A stretch of DNA of 64,000 nt from Synechococcus sp. AG-673-F03 (GTDB lineage Bacteria; Cyanobacteriota; Cyanobacteriia; PCC-6307; Cyanobiaceae): positions 19,510-83,509 of the forward strand of contig QCTJ01000006.1 in assembly GCA_003211205.1 (NCBI GenBank), in the 5' to 3' direction. Made by a program: the position numbers and the translations under genes. Positions 20,258 to 29,680 of the stretch are shown piece after piece; the stretch's first letter is position 1, and each line of letters begins with the position of its first letter. The notes under the pieces were generated by a model. It saw only the letters and a program-made list of their open reading frames with translations, was not told where the DNA came from and made no database searches.

Positions 20258-21396
20258 TGACCACCACTGCCCGGCCACAAGCCACCGAACCCACGCTCCC
20301 CGATCAGGAGGAACTGATCAGGCGCTTGCTCTCGGATACACCGCTGCTTGCTGACACCCCTGATCATCTGCTGCAGGTGGTCAACGTGCTTGAGAGCTAT
20401 GGCCTCGTGCTTGATGCCTACAGCTGCAACCTTGTTCATCAGGGGAAGACTCAGCTTCTCAACCCGTTTCCGGTGTTCCGCTTCTTTCACGAAGGGTTTA
20501 CTCCCAAGCGCCTCTGGGAGCACCTGATGGGTGACCGCATCAATTTCGAATATGCCGAGTACTGCCAAAAGGCGATGTTCTGGCATGGCACCGGTGGGAT
20601 GGATGCCTATTTCGATTCAGAGCCGTTTCAGGATGTATGCCGCCGCGTGATTGCCTTGCGCTCCAAGCGGGATCCGCTTCTGCGTTTGGTGAACACTCTT
20701 TATCCGGGATTTGCACCGGAGGCGATCCGGTCGATGACGACGATCTACGCTCTCGGCCTTTTTTGGCGGGTGATGAGTGACATCTTCATCGATCTGGCAC
20801 GCCGCTATCGCATCGGGGAAGTGGCCTGTGTGCTGGATGTGGTTCACCACATCCGCGATGGTCTGGTGACGGCCGCAGGTAATCCCATCACCTACGAGGT
20901 CATGGTGGGTGGAGAGTCCGTCTGGGTTCTCCCCCCGGAAGCAGGTCTCACCTTCCTTGTGGATGTCGCCGTCCCATATGTGGAGGCGGTGTTCTTTCGA
21001 GGGATGCCATTTCTGGGAACTGTGTCCTACAACGCCCAGGCCCGTCAGATCGCGGCCGACCAGAGCCTGTTCAAATACGGAGCTCTGTACGCCGATCCTT
21101 TGCCGAGTATGGGAGCTGGAATTCCTCCCAGCCTATGCATGTCGGACATGTACAGGAACCTTCCCGAGGAGCTCAGCCGCTGGTACGACCATCACGGCCG
21201 TGCACAGTCGGATGCCCATGTTCAGATCTGCATCAGCTTCCAGAAGTCCATGTTCTGTGTCACTAACGCAGCGATCGCCGGGACGATGCCTAATCCTCTT
21301 GATGCCCAGGACCCCGAGCAGCAGGCGGCCAACTATGCCTACGCGTTTGCTTGGTCAGAACGCCTGATGGGCTGCCAGAGGGGCGCTCTCCTTTAA
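20257..21396 (+). CDS. cupB: CO2 hydration protein CupB (ChpX)
   Basis: CupA/CupB proteins bind the NdhD/NdhF antiporter modules and are thought to carry the zinc site that hydrates CO2 to bicarbonate. Recognisable segments are LVHQGKTQLLNPFPVFRFFH, then YAEYCQKAMFWHGTGGMDAY with a Cys and His, and the C-terminal ICISFQKSMFCVTNAAI and AFAWSERLMGCQRG. Length is 379 residues. CupB rather than CupA is favoured by the ndhF4-ndhD4-cupB order without NdhF3/NdhD3-CupA-CupS. CO2 recaptured as bicarbonate by this module would feed the carboxysome encoded just upstream. Confidence 0.92.
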   Translation: MTTTARPQATEPTLPDQEELIRRLLSDTPLLADTPDHLLQVVNVLESYGLVLDAYSCNLVHQGKTQLLNPFPVFRFFHEGFTPKRLWEHLMGDRINFEYAEYCQKAMFWHGTGGMDAYFDSEPFQDVCRRVIALRSKRDPLLRLVNTLYPGFAPEAIRSMTTIYALGLFWRVMSDIFIDLARRYRIGEVACVLDVVHHIRDGLVTAAGNPITYEVMVGGESVWVLPPEAGLTFLVDVAVPYVEAVFFRGMPFLGTVSYNAQARQIAADQSLFKYGALYADPLPSMGAGIPPSLCMSDMYRNLPEELSRWYDHHGRAQSDAHVQICISFQKSMFCVTNAAIAGTMPNPLDAQDPEQQAANYAYAFAWSERLMGCQRGALL

Positions 21397-21422
21397 GTTT
21401 CGGAGAGGCCTCGAGGTTGTCG

Positions 21423-21674
21423 ATGGAAGCTTGGAATGAACGCAAGCGACCGGTCTGTCTGGAGAAGCGATTCGAGTTCGGTAGCTACAGCTCCACCCGT
21501 GTTTTTCTTGATCGGCTCGGTGAGTTCAGTGAAGTGAGCAAGCGCTATCCCGATATCAGCTTTGGGAAAACCTATGTGAACATCACTTTGCGCCCCGATG
21601 AGGATGCGGAGGATGCGACCCTCACCGATTCAGATCACGCCTTCGCCGCGGCGATTGATGGACTCATCGATTGA
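21423..21674 (+). CDS. Alpha-carboxysome Rubisco assembly factor-like (acRAF, PCD-like)
   Basis: The 83-residue protein resembles pterin-4a-carbinolamine dehydratase-like proteins found in alpha-carboxysome gene clusters and called acRAF, a dimeric chaperone for form IA Rubisco. Supporting segments are [20 protein letters not shown], then HPDIS-like [16 protein letters not shown], and the acidic end [14 protein letters not shown]. The classic PCD catalytic His pair is not evident, as expected for the non-catalytic relatives. Start ATG 21423 was chosen to match the family; the frame is open further upstream into cupB. It overlaps cbbX by 17 bases, so the assembly factor and the activase are made together. 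Confidence 0.85.
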   Translation: MEAWNERKRPVCLEKRFEFGSYSSTRVFLDRLGEFSEVSKRYPDISFGKTYVNITLRPDEDAEDATLTDSDHAFAAAIDGLID

Positions 21675-22575
21675 TCTTGAGGCCAGCTTTATTGCTTCGG
21701 GAGTCGGAGAGGTTCTCGAGCACTTAGACACCGAGCTGATCGGTCTGTGGCCAGTCAAAACCAGAATTCGTGAGATCGCCGCTTTGCTGTTGGTCGATCA
21801 GGCTCGCCAGTCCCTGGATCTGCTCAGCAAAGCTCCCAGTCTGCACATGTCGTTCACCGGTCAACCAGGAACCGGAAAAACAACTGTTGCGCAGAAGATG
21901 TCGCAGATTCTTCATCGCCTGGGTTACTTGCGCAAAGGCCATGTGATCACCGTCACCAGGGATGACCTTGTTGGTCAATATGTGGGGCATACGGCCCCGA
22001 AAACCAAAGAAATGATCAAACGCGCCCAGGGAGGCGTTTTGTTCATTGACGAGGCTTATTACCTCTACAAACCAGGAAATGAGCGGGATTATGGAGCTGA
22101 AGCGATTGAGATCCTCTTGCAGGAGATGGAGAGCCAGCGGAATGATCTTGTGGTGATCTTTGCCGGTTACAAAGACCGGATGACAGCGTTTTATCAATCC
22201 AATCCAGGACTTTCTTCAAGGGTTGCTCACCACATCGACTTCCCTGATTACAGCCAGAGTGAATTGATGGCGATTGCTCAACTGTTGCTGGAACAACAGC
22301 AGTATCAATTCAGCGACGCAGCGGTTGAAGCTTTTGAGAGCTACATCAGCCGGCGGCGTCAATTGCCTTTCTTCGCCAATGCACGTTCAATCCGCAATGC
22401 CCTCGATCGTCTGCGACTGCGGCATGCCAACCGCTTGTTCTCACACCGCGGTCAACCTCTCAGTCGTGAAGCTTTGATCACGATCGAAGCAGCGGATGTG
22501 TTCGCTAGTCGTGTGTTTCAGGGGGAAGTGGAGGGAGCCGATCCTTCCCAGCCACTGACCAATGGAGCCGAATGA
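21658..22575 (+). CDS. cbbX: Rubisco activase CbbX (AAA+)
   Basis: CbbX is an AAA+ ATPase that removes inhibitory sugar phosphates from Rubisco. It has Walker [10 protein letters not shown], Walker [13 protein letters not shown], and the sensor region [33 protein letters not shown] is the C-terminal helical part. ATG 21658 gives 305 residues, the family norm; it overlaps the acRAF-like gene. The position at the end of the cso locus fits the form known in alpha-cyanobacteria. The operon ends here: the next gene is convergent and only seven bases away. Confidence 0.95.
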   Translation: MDSSIDLEASFIASGVGEVLEHLDTELIGLWPVKTRIREIAALLLVDQARQSLDLLSKAPSLHMSFTGQPGTGKTTVAQKMSQILHRLGYLRKGHVITVTRDDLVGQYVGHTAPKTKEMIKRAQGGVLFIDEAYYLYKPGNERDYGAEAIEILLQEMESQRNDLVVIFAGYKDRMTAFYQSNPGLSSRVAHHIDFPDYSQSELMAIAQLLLEQQQYQFSDAAVEAFESYISRRRQLPFFANARSIRNALDRLRLRHANRLFSHRGQPLSREALITIEAADVFASRVFQGEVEGADPSQPLTNGAE

Positions 22576-22582
22576 GCTTTCT

Positions 22583-22810
22583 TCACCTCGGGGTGGGCTG
22601 CTCTAGATCTCTTTTGATCAGTGCCATCAGGTAGGAGGGGGCCTTGTAACGCCCTGGCAGGCAGCGGTTAAGGGTTTCCAGATGGCCCCAGCACACGGTT
22701 TTTTCGATGTCCTTGACTTCTCGACCTTCCTTGAGCAGCCGTCGTAACGCCTTGCAGTACAAGGGATAGCCCGCTTCCAGTTCGCCGATGGTCAGCTTGG
22801 CCTGGGCCAT
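22583..22810 (-). CDS. Small conserved cyanobacterial protein (DUF3136-like)
   Basis: The 75-residue soluble protein has the pattern LTIGELEAGYPLYCKALRRLL, then VCWGHLETLNRCLPGRYKAP and LMALIKRDL. I associate this with DUF3136, a small family in marine cyanobacteria of unknown function. Two cysteines (YCKAL and VCWGH) and a third in NRCLPG are present. It is convergent with cbbX and lies downstream of the ridA-like gene, with 26 bases between. Confidence 0.65.
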   Translation of the reverse strand: MAQAKLTIGELEAGYPLYCKALRRLLKEGREVKDIEKTVCWGHLETLNRCLPGRYKAPSYLMALIKRDLEQPTPR

Positions 22811-22836
22811 GAAGGTCGCTCGGTTCTTCTCTTAAC

Positions 22837-23256
22837 TTATGAAACCGTCGGATCGCTTTCTCCAAGCCAGGCGATGCAGTCGATCTCCACTTTTGAGCCC
22901 TTGGGCAGTGCTGCGACCTGAACGCATGCTCTGGCAGGGCTGACACCGCTTCCGAACAGTTCGGCATAGATCGCATTGACCGCCTGAAAATCGGCGAGAT
23001 CGACCAGGTACACAGTTGTACGCACGACCTTGGCGGCCTCAGTTCCCGCAGCGCTCAAAACGGCCTTCAGATTGCGCAGCACTTGCCTGGTCTCCGCTTC
23101 AATATCGCCGCCACCCACCATCTCTCCGGTTGCTGGGTCTAGAGGGATCTGGCCCGAGCAATAGAGCCATCCGCCAGCCTGCACGGCCTGGTTGTATGGC
23201 CCTACCGGAGCCGGCGCGTCAGGTGTGGTGACAGCTTGATGGGTGGTGGTTGACAT
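22837..23256 (-). CDS. ridA: RidA family reactive-intermediate deaminase
   Basis: RidA (YjgF/UK114) proteins are trimeric enzymes that hydrolyse enamine/imine intermediates released by PLP enzymes, protecting other PLP enzymes from damage. Family blocks seen are PVGPYNQAVQAGGWLYCSGQ, DIEAETRQVLRNLKAVL, and the C-terminal PARACVQVAALPKGSKVEID with the catalytic Arg in the PARACV segment. Start ATG 23256 was chosen over the in-frame TTG just before it. Length is 139 residues. It is divergent from the ABC ATPase gene with about 43 bases between start codons. Confidence 0.93.
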   Translation of the reverse strand: MSTTTHQAVTTPDAPAPVGPYNQAVQAGGWLYCSGQIPLDPATGEMVGGGDIEAETRQVLRNLKAVLSAAGTEAAKVVRTTVYLVDLADFQAVNAIYAELFGSGVSPARACVQVAALPKGSKVEIDCIAWLGESDPTVS

Positions 23257-23299
23257 CAAGAGGGATCACAATGGGACTACATTTTCACGCTTCGTGTCG

Positions 23300-24379
23300 A
23301 TGGAGTCCCTTCCGGTCGAGATCAATGGTCTCTGGCACAGCTATGACGCTTCCGGAGCGGAGTGGACTCTTCAGGGCATCAATCTCAGCCTGCAGGGCGG
23401 TGAACTTGTGGGGTTGTTGGGCCCCTCCGGCTGCGGCAAGACCACTCTTCTGAGATTGATCGCCGGTTTTGAAAGACCAATCCGCGGCAGCATTCGCCTT
23501 CATGGCCGCGAGGTGGTCAGCCCTCAGCGCTCGCTGGCCGCCGAACGCCGTGGAGTGGGCATGGTGTTTCAGGACTATGCCCTGTTCCCTCATCTGAATG
23601 CCTGGGCCAACACCTGTTTCGGTCTTCGCCGCGGGCAGGACACAGGTCGGGCGTCCTGGCTTCTGGAGCTGTTGGGGCTGGAACGGTTGAAAGAGCGTTA
23701 TCCCCATGAGCTTTCCGGCGGTCAGCGTCAACGTCTGGCTTTAGCGAGAGCTCTGGCACCGGCGCCATCGGTGGTGCTGCTCGATGAACCCTTCTCCAAC
23801 CTGGACGTGGAGGTTCGGCTGCGCCTGCGCAGTGAACTGCCATCCGTTCTCAGTGCCTGCAACGCCAGCGGTGTGTTGGTCACCCATGACCCGGAGGAGG
23901 CCCTTGCAATTTGCAGTCGGGTGGCTGTGCTGCGCGACGGACTTCTGCATCAGTGCGCCAGCCCGAAGCAGCTGGTGGAGTCACCGGCAACTCCCTTCGT
24001 GGGCAGCTTTGTGCTTCAGCGCAATGTTCTGCCGGTTTGGAACGATGCCGCCGGCGGTTGTCTGCGCTGCCCTCTGGGTGACCTGGAGAGACCTGGCGAT
24101 CTTCAGGCCGATGCCCTGCCGGAGGAGGCAACGGTTCTGGTTGCTCCCGAAGCCATCGCGCTGCTGGAGGATGCCAATGGTGAGGATCAGGTGGTGGGGC
24201 GCGAGTTCCTTGGCCACAGCTGGATGTACAGGGTGAAGAGCGGTGACCGGCAGCTGCGGCTGCTGAGACCGCTTTCCGAGGACTATGAACGCGGCCAGAG
24301 CTGTCGTCTGCGTCTTCAGCCCGGTTCATCGGTCTTGCTGCATCCTCAGCGACGTGCTCTGCTCACCAAAGCCTGCTGA
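23300..24379 (+). CDS. futC: ABC transporter ATP-binding protein, Fe3+ (FutC/FbpC) type
   Basis: This cytosolic ATPase of an importer has Walker A GPSGCGKTT, Q-loop VFQDYALFPHL, signature LSGGQRQRLALARAL, and Walker B VVLLDEPFSNLD with LVTHDPEEAL. The C-terminal ~120 residues form an OB-type regulatory domain as in iron and polyamine importers. The phrase RGVGMVFQDYALFPHL and the length of 359 residues fit FbpC/FutC, but PotA-type substrates cannot be excluded. No permease or binding protein lies next to it, which is common for futC in cyanobacteria. Confidence 0.85.
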   Translation: MESLPVEINGLWHSYDASGAEWTLQGINLSLQGGELVGLLGPSGCGKTTLLRLIAGFERPIRGSIRLHGREVVSPQRSLAAERRGVGMVFQDYALFPHLNAWANTCFGLRRGQDTGRASWLLELLGLERLKERYPHELSGGQRQRLALARALAPAPSVVLLDEPFSNLDVEVRLRLRSELPSVLSACNASGVLVTHDPEEALAICSRVAVLRDGLLHQCASPKQLVESPATPFVGSFVLQRNVLPVWNDAAGGCLRCPLGDLERPGDLQADALPEEATVLVAPEAIALLEDANGEDQVVGREFLGHSWMYRVKSGDRQLRLLRPLSEDYERGQSCRLRLQPGSSVLLHPQRRALLTKAC

Positions 24380-24386
24380 GCCTTTC

Positions 24387-25151
24387 TCAGCCGCTCCAGC
24401 TGTCCTTGTGCAACCTGAGTTCACGCAGTTCTCGCACTGAACACGCTCGCAGAAACAGGTTGGTGCGCCGCTCCTCACCCATGGTGCTGGGCAGGGACAA
24501 ACTTCCACGGCTGCGCAGGTCTTGGACCGTGCTTAGGCGTGCGGCGATGGCCTGATCATCCGGTCTGAGGGCGTGGGCCCAGCGCAGGTTGCCTTCGGTG
24601 TACTCGTGAGCGCAATGCACGATGGTGTCGTCCGGAAGATCCTGCAGGCGTTTGAGGGCTAGGTGCATGTCCTCGGCTGATCCTTCGAACAGACGACCGC
24701 AGCCTGCCCCGAACAGGGTGTCGCCACAGAACAGCACTGGCGTCGGAAGCTCCGGGGAGCACCCCTCGGGCAGGGCATAAGCCAGATGCGCCCGGGTATG
24801 GGCTCGCACATCGATCACCGAGACGGGGCGTCCCAGCAGCTCGAGCTGTGTGCCGGGCTCGACCGACACCGTCTGGAAAGGAATCCGCTCCTGATCGGCT
24901 GCTGCTGCGATCACCGCAGCTGAAGGCCATTGCCGCAACAGATCGGGTGTACCGCCGATGTGGTCGGCATGGTGATGGGTCTGCAGGACGGCGGTGAGCT
25001 CCAGCGTGCGATCCACCAGCCATTGCCTCACGGGTTCGGCAACGGCGGGATCGACGACGACCGCCTCGCGTCCCCTTGTCCAGATCCAGACGACGTTGTC
25101 CTGCAGGACCGGCAGTGGCTTGATTCCGTCGCTCTGACAGGGGTGGCCCAT
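24387..25151 (-). CDS. gloB: Hydroxyacylglutathione hydrolase (glyoxalase II)
   Basis: Glyoxalase II hydrolyses S-D-lactoylglutathione to lactate and glutathione. The metallo-beta-lactamase motif [10 protein letters not shown] is at about residues 58-67, followed by [28 protein letters not shown] with the bridging Asp, and the C-terminal His in [15 protein letters not shown]. The 254-residue length is typical. The gene is divergent from hisG with fewer than 30 bases between the starts, so their promoters must overlap the coding ends. Confidence 0.95.
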   Translation of the reverse strand: MGHPCQSDGIKPLPVLQDNVVWIWTRGREAVVVDPAVAEPVRQWLVDRTLELTAVLQTHHHADHIGGTPDLLRQWPSAAVIAAAADQERIPFQTVSVEPGTQLELLGRPVSVIDVRAHTRAHLAYALPEGCSPELPTPVLFCGDTLFGAGCGRLFEGSAEDMHLALKRLQDLPDDTIVHCAHEYTEGNLRWAHALRPDDQAIAARLSTVQDLRSRGSLSLPSTMGEERRTNLFLRACSVRELRELRLHKDSWSG

Positions 25152-25180
25152 CGTTAAAGTTTTGGGCGATGCAATCTTCC

Positions 25181-25834
25181 ATGATCACCGTTGCACTGGC
25201 CAAAGGCGCGCTGCTGCGGGAGTCCGTGGAACGTTTCCAGTTTGCCGGTCTTGATTTTTCGGCAGTGTTGGATCCCGACAACCGCCAGCTGATGGTGCCT
25301 TCGGTCTGTGGCCGGGCCCGAGCTCTGCTGGTCCGCAACGGTGATGTGCCGGTTTACGTGGCTTACGGGCAAGCCCAGCTCGGTGTGGTCGGTTACGACG
25401 TGCTGCGCGAGCACCAGATGCCTGTGGCGCATCTGGTCGACCTCGGTTTCGGCGGCTGTCGCATGTCCGTTGCCGTCAAGTCCAGCAGTGGGTATCAGAG
25501 GCCCACCGACTTGCCGCCGCATTGCCGTGTGGCCAGCAAATTCACCCGTTGTGCTCGACAGTATTTCGATTCAATCGATCTCCCGGTTGAGCTGGTGCAC
25601 CTCACCGGATCCGTGGAGCTTGGTCCGATCACAGGAATTGCCGAAGCGATTGTCGACCTGGTCGCCACAGGACGAACTCTCAGGGACAACGGTCTGGTGG
25701 CGATTGAAGACCTCTTCCACACCACGGCTCGACTCGTGGGCCATCCGCTGTCGTTGCGTTTGGATCAGGGAGAGCTGCAACAAGTCATCGAGGCAATGGA
25801 TGCTCCCATGAGGGAGATGGTGAGCACGACCTGA
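25181..25834 (+). CDS. hisG: ATP phosphoribosyltransferase, short form (HisG)
   Basis: HisG catalyses the first step of histidine synthesis from ATP and PRPP. The start [15 protein letters not shown] matches the family; an ATG four codons upstream (25169) is possible. The PRPP site is the segment [21 protein letters not shown] and following [11 protein letters not shown]. At about 217 residues it is the short form, which needs the regulatory subunit HisZ; no hisZ lies in this window. The ABC exporter gene overlaps its stop (TGATG), so the two are co-transcribed. hisIE for later steps is at 53462-54130. Confidence 0.95.
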   Translation: MITVALAKGALLRESVERFQFAGLDFSAVLDPDNRQLMVPSVCGRARALLVRNGDVPVYVAYGQAQLGVVGYDVLREHQMPVAHLVDLGFGGCRMSVAVKSSSGYQRPTDLPPHCRVASKFTRCARQYFDSIDLPVELVHLTGSVELGPITGIAEAIVDLVATGRTLRDNGLVAIEDLFHTTARLVGHPLSLRLDQGELQQVIEAMDAPMREMVSTT

Positions 25835-27675
25835 TGGCCGGTTCCGATCTGCAGCGCATCAGTCGGCTGGGGCGCTACCTCGGGCGCGACCGTCGTCGTC
25901 TGCTGCTCACCCTGATTCTGCTGATTCCGGTGGCGCTCGCTGGCGCGATCCAGCCGCTGCTGGTTGGTCAGGCCATCTCGATTCTGCGCACCGTCTCAGG
26001 TGCCACCAATGAAGCGGTCGCGCCGATCCTGCAGCCCCTCGACAGCACCTTGGCCCTGCGTCTGATCATTGGTGCTCTGCTGATTTCTGTGCTGGTGCGT
26101 CTGGCTCTACAGGGCGTGCAGAGCTTCAACATCCAATCGGTGGGCCAGCGACTTACGGCCAGAATTCGCCGTGATCTCTTCGCCCATGCGATGGATCTTT
26201 CCCTGCGGTTCCATGACCGCATGCCTGTGGGTAAGTTGCTCACGCGCCTCACCAGCGATGTCGATGCACTGGCTGAGGTGTTTGGCAGCGGGGCTGTTGG
26301 AGTTCTTGGCGATCTGGTCACGCTCACCGTGATCGCGGTGTCGATGTTGCTGATCGAATGGCGACTCGGGCTGCTTTTGCTCGTCTCCCAGGTCCCCGTA
26401 ACCCTGGTTGTGCTCTGGTTGCAGGGGCGCTACCGCAAAGCCAACTATCGGGTGCGTGAGGAGCTATCGCAGTTGAATGCAGATTTTCAGGAAAATCTGC
26501 AGGGTCTGGACGTGGTCCAGATGTTTCGCCGTGAGGCCTTCAACGGTGACCGTTTCCAACGCACCGGCCTGGCCTATCGCGAGGCGGTGAATGGCACGAT
26601 TTTGTTTGACAGCAGCATCTCCGCATTCCTTGAGTGGGTTTCCCTCGGTGCGGTGGCGATTGTGCTGGCTCTGGGGGGTTGGATGGTCACCTCCGGGGCG
26701 ATGGGGCTTGGCATCCTCACAACGTTCATCCTCTATTCGCAGCGTCTGTTTGATCCACTGAGGCAGATGGCCGAGCGCTTTACCCAGATTCAGGGTGGCT
26801 TGACCGCTGTTGAGCGCATCGGAGAACTGCTCGAAGAGCCACTGGAAATTCGAGATCACACCCTGGCGGGCCCTGGCAACTCCAAGGCATCGCCTGTTGA
26901 AACCTTGCCTGCTCTACTGCAGGTGATGCCGTCGGCCTCCGGAGAAGTGGTGTTTGAAGGTGTTCACTTCGCTTATCGACCTGATGAGCCGATTCTTCAG
27001 GATCTGAGCTTCAGGCTTGCGCCCGGTGAGCATGTGGCGTTGGTGGGCCCTACCGGTTCCGGTAAGACCACCGTGATCCGTTTGCTCTGCAGGCTTTATG
27101 AGCCTCAGCAGGGCCGCATCCTTCTCGATGGACGCGACATCCGCAGCCTTTCTCTGCCGGATCTCCGTCGCCAGCTGGGGGTGGTTCTGCAGGACACCTT
27201 TCTGTTCAGTGGCAGCGTTGGCGACAATCTCCGACTCGACCGGGAGATCGAAGACAAACAGCTCAAGGAGGTTTGCAGAGATCTCGGCCTCAGCTCACTG
27301 CTGGGCAGGCTTCCTCAGGGGCTGGACACGGAGCTGCGCGAGCGCGGGGGCAACCTCAGCTCTGGAGAACGTCAACTGCTTGCTGTGGCTCGGGTGGCGA
27401 TTCGCAATCCCAATGTCCTCGTGATGGACGAGGCCACCGCCTTCATGGATCCTTCCACGGAAGCCACTCTGCAAAGGGATCTCGATCGCTTGCTGGAACG
27501 CCGAACCGCCGTTGTGATTGCTCACCGTCTGGCCACCGTTGAGGCCGCCGATCGGATCCTCGTTCTGCGTCGTGGCCGTTTGATCGAGCAGGGAACCCAT
27601 CTGCAGTTGCGCGCTCAGGGCGGTCTCTATGCCGAACTCGCCGAGCTTCAGGAACGGGGTCTTGCCAGGCTCTGA
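25834..27675 (+). CDS. ABC exporter, fused membrane and ATPase domains
   Basis: This is a half-size ABC exporter of the MsbA/MdlB type with the N-terminal membrane domain (about residues 20-320, six helices) and the C-terminal ATPase. Walker A is GPTGSGKTT, the signature is LSSGERQLLAVARV, Walker B is VLVMDEATAFMD, and the H-loop is VIAHRLATV. It probably works as a homodimer. The substrate is unknown; lipids, peptides or drugs are all possible. Length is 613 residues. It overlaps hisG at its start and ends inside the 3' end of the convergent alpha/beta hydrolase gene (28 bases). Confidence 0.9.
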   Translation: MAGSDLQRISRLGRYLGRDRRRLLLTLILLIPVALAGAIQPLLVGQAISILRTVSGATNEAVAPILQPLDSTLALRLIIGALLISVLVRLALQGVQSFNIQSVGQRLTARIRRDLFAHAMDLSLRFHDRMPVGKLLTRLTSDVDALAEVFGSGAVGVLGDLVTLTVIAVSMLLIEWRLGLLLLVSQVPVTLVVLWLQGRYRKANYRVREELSQLNADFQENLQGLDVVQMFRREAFNGDRFQRTGLAYREAVNGTILFDSSISAFLEWVSLGAVAIVLALGGWMVTSGAMGLGILTTFILYSQRLFDPLRQMAERFTQIQGGLTAVERIGELLEEPLEIRDHTLAGPGNSKASPVETLPALLQVMPSASGEVVFEGVHFAYRPDEPILQDLSFRLAPGEHVALVGPTGSGKTTVIRLLCRLYEPQQGRILLDGRDIRSLSLPDLRRQLGVVLQDTFLFSGSVGDNLRLDREIEDKQLKEVCRDLGLSSLLGRLPQGLDTELRERGGNLSSGERQLLAVARVAIRNPNVLVMDEATAFMDPSTEATLQRDLDRLLERRTAVVIAHRLATVEAADRILVLRRGRLIEQGTHLQLRAQGGLYAELAELQERGLARL

Positions 27676-28403
27676 GCCTCAATCCAGCTGGACAGGATGT
27701 CGCTCAGCATCTCTGGCTTCTCTCGCATTGGCAGGTGGCCACAGCCACCGATCTGGCGATAGTCATGCCCGGGGCTGTAAGCCGCCAGATGGCGCACATA
27801 GCCAGGTTCCATCACCTGATCGTTGTCGCCACTGATCCAGAGGCTGTCGACAGCCAGATCCGACACCAATCCAGGCAGATCTCGAACCGCGCCCCTGCTG
27901 GTGCTGTTCACCAGTAGTCCGCGGGCAGCCCGCCGCTCGGCCTTGAACGGCCCTAGGGCTCCAAGGGGTGCCGGTAGCTGAGCCAGTGCATCGGGACGCA
28001 GCTCCAGAATCAACTTCCCGAAGCCGCGCAGTCGACGAAAGGGCCGTGGCTGATAGATCCCTCCCCCTGCTGCCAGCAGAACAACGCCCAATAAACCGGC
28101 CTGTTTCTGTTGTCGCAGATGTGCTTCGGCATGCAGCACCACGCTGCCGCCGAGAGAGTGGCCCAACAGCACGAAGGGTCGTCCCTCAGCTCTGTGAATG
28201 GCGTCGTCCGCCAGCCAGCGGCCGTAGGCCGACAGGTTGGGGAGCAGTCCTGAGGGGCGCTCGGCATCCCCGAAGCCAGGCAGATCAGGGCACCAGAGCT
28301 CAATCTCTGGATGGCGTTCTTTCCAGCATGCGGCAAAAGGCGACCAGACCTGCTTGCTCAAAAGCCAGCCATGAACAGCAATCAGCAGTTGACTTGCAGG
28401 CAT
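27648..28403 (-). CDS. Alpha/beta hydrolase
   Basis: The 251-residue protein has the alpha/beta-hydrolase core. The oxyanion-hole region is AVHGWLLSKQVW near the N-terminus, the nucleophile elbow is GHSLGGSV, the acid is in WISGDNDQVMEPG, and the final His is in IGGCGHLPMREKPE. All three catalytic elements are present, so it is likely active. The substrate cannot be told from sequence. It is divergent from the GNAT gene. Confidence 0.88.
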   Translation of the reverse strand: MPASQLLIAVHGWLLSKQVWSPFAACWKERHPEIELWCPDLPGFGDAERPSGLLPNLSAYGRWLADDAIHRAEGRPFVLLGHSLGGSVVLHAEAHLRQQKQAGLLGVVLLAAGGGIYQPRPFRRLRGFGKLILELRPDALAQLPAPLGALGPFKAERRAARGLLVNSTSRGAVRDLPGLVSDLAVDSLWISGDNDQVMEPGYVRHLAAYSPGHDYRQIGGCGHLPMREKPEMLSDILSSWIEAQSLARPRS

Positions 28404-28523
28404 CTGTGCAGAACTTGCCCATCCACCTTGCCGCCTTCCGCACCTTCCGTGCGCCAGGATCGTGATAATGCAGCATCGTCAGTGATCGACGACCCTTCCC
28501 TTACGCCAGAGACACTACAAGTG

Positions 28524-28985
28524 ATGTACGGCGATCAGGCGAAGCTGTGTGCGACGCCTGCCAGCCAGCTCACTCTGGTGTTCAGCCAGCACCGACCCTT
28601 TGATTTGGTGGAGTTGGAGCAGCTTCTGGAAGCGGTGGGCTGGAGCCGGCGACCGGTACGAAGGGTTCGCAAGGCTCTCGACAACAGCCTGATCCGGGTT
28701 GGTCTCTGGCGCCACGATGCCCGGATCCCACGCTTGGTGGGCTTTGCGCGCTGCACAGGCGACGGGGTGCTCGAAGCCACCATCTGGGATGTTGCTGTTC
28801 ACCCCCTGTACCAGGGCTCCGGTCTCGGCAGTCAGCTGATGGATTACATCCTCGATGCTTTGCGTGCCCTCGGGACTGAACGCGCCACATTGTTTGCCGA
28901 CCCAGGGGTCCTGCCTTTCTATAAACGTTTGGGCTGGGACCTTGAGCCCAATGGTCATCGCTGCGGTTTCTGGTATGCAAACTGA
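28524..28985 (+). CDS. GNAT acetyltransferase (Ycf52-like)
   Basis: This GNAT-fold protein has the acetyl-CoA motif A at VAVHPLYQGSGLGSQLMDYI, preceded by a beta strand GVLEATIWD and followed by ATLFADPGVLPFYKRLGW. The N-terminal block RPFDLVELEQLLEAVGWSRR is typical of the Ycf52/plastid NSI-type family found in cyanobacteria and red-algal plastids. The start is uncertain: ATG 28524, the adjacent GTG 28521, or GTG 28449 with an extra 25 residues. Its 3' end overlaps the convergent glycosyltransferase by 31 bases. Confidence 0.82.
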   Translation: MYGDQAKLCATPASQLTLVFSQHRPFDLVELEQLLEAVGWSRRPVRRVRKALDNSLIRVGLWRHDARIPRLVGFARCTGDGVLEATIWDVAVHPLYQGSGLGSQLMDYILDALRALGTERATLFADPGVLPFYKRLGWDLEPNGHRCGFWYAN

Positions 28986-29680
28986 GTGCCGTAGTAAGCC
29001 TCGGCAAGCCGTTCCGCGGACTCGCCCTGCTTCCAGCGCCGACGCAGCCGTGCATTACGCCAGCTGCGCTGCAGCACTCCGTCGCGTTGCCAACGTCGGC
29101 CATCGGTGGTCAGTGGTAGTCCTATCCGCTTGAGATCAGCGATGCGGCTCAGGCGCTCCACCAGATCCAGATCCTCCATCAGCGGCAGCTCGGCAAAGCC
29201 GCCGCAACGGTCATAAAGCTTGCGATGCAGCAGCAGCCCCTGATCACCGTAGGGACGCTGAAGCCAGCGACTGCGCAGGGCCACAGCCTGCTCCAGCAGA
29301 CGTCGCGACGCTGTGGAGGGAGCAATTCGAAAATCGAAATACCAGGCGTTAGCTGCTGCGGCAGAGGTTTGCAGTAGCGGGCTGACCCACCTGAACCATT
29401 GATTGGGCAAACGACTGTCTGCATGCAAGAACAGCAACCAGTCGCCATGGACCTGGGTCGCTGCTGCGCGCAGTTGGCGGCCACGGCCAGCGGGATGAAC
29501 CTTGATCAGATCAGCACCTGCCAAGCCTGCGATCTCCGGCGTGGCATCGATGCTCCCCCCATCCGCCAGCAGAATCTCCAGCTCGCTCCCACCGCACTGC
29601 AAGTCCGCCAGCAGCAACGGCAGCCGTTCTGCCTCATTGAGGCAGGGGATGACCACGCTCAGAGCAGCTGGTCTGTTCAT
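28955..29680 (-). CDS. Family 2 glycosyltransferase (TIGR04283 type)
   Basis: The 241-residue GT-A enzyme begins LSVVIPCLNEAERLPLLLAD, with the sugar-nucleotide region LLADGGSIDATPEIA and the DxD-like LLFLHADSRLPNQW. This matches the TIGR04283 family, which has been named for arsenosugar biosynthesis and earlier for radical-SAM/selenodomain association. A partner of the TIGR04282 family lies directly upstream with an ATGA overlap, and this pairing supports both names. The real acceptor is not known from the sequence. Confidence 0.85.
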   Translation of the reverse strand: MNRPAALSVVIPCLNEAERLPLLLADLQCGGSELEILLADGGSIDATPEIAGLAGADLIKVHPAGRGRQLRAAATQVHGDWLLFLHADSRLPNQWFRWVSPLLQTSAAAANAWYFDFRIAPSTASRRLLEQAVALRSRWLQRPYGDQGLLLHRKLYDRCGGFAELPLMEDLDLVERLSRIADLKRIGLPLTTDGRRWQRDGVLQRSWRNARLRRRWKQGESAERLAEAYYGTQFAYQKPQR

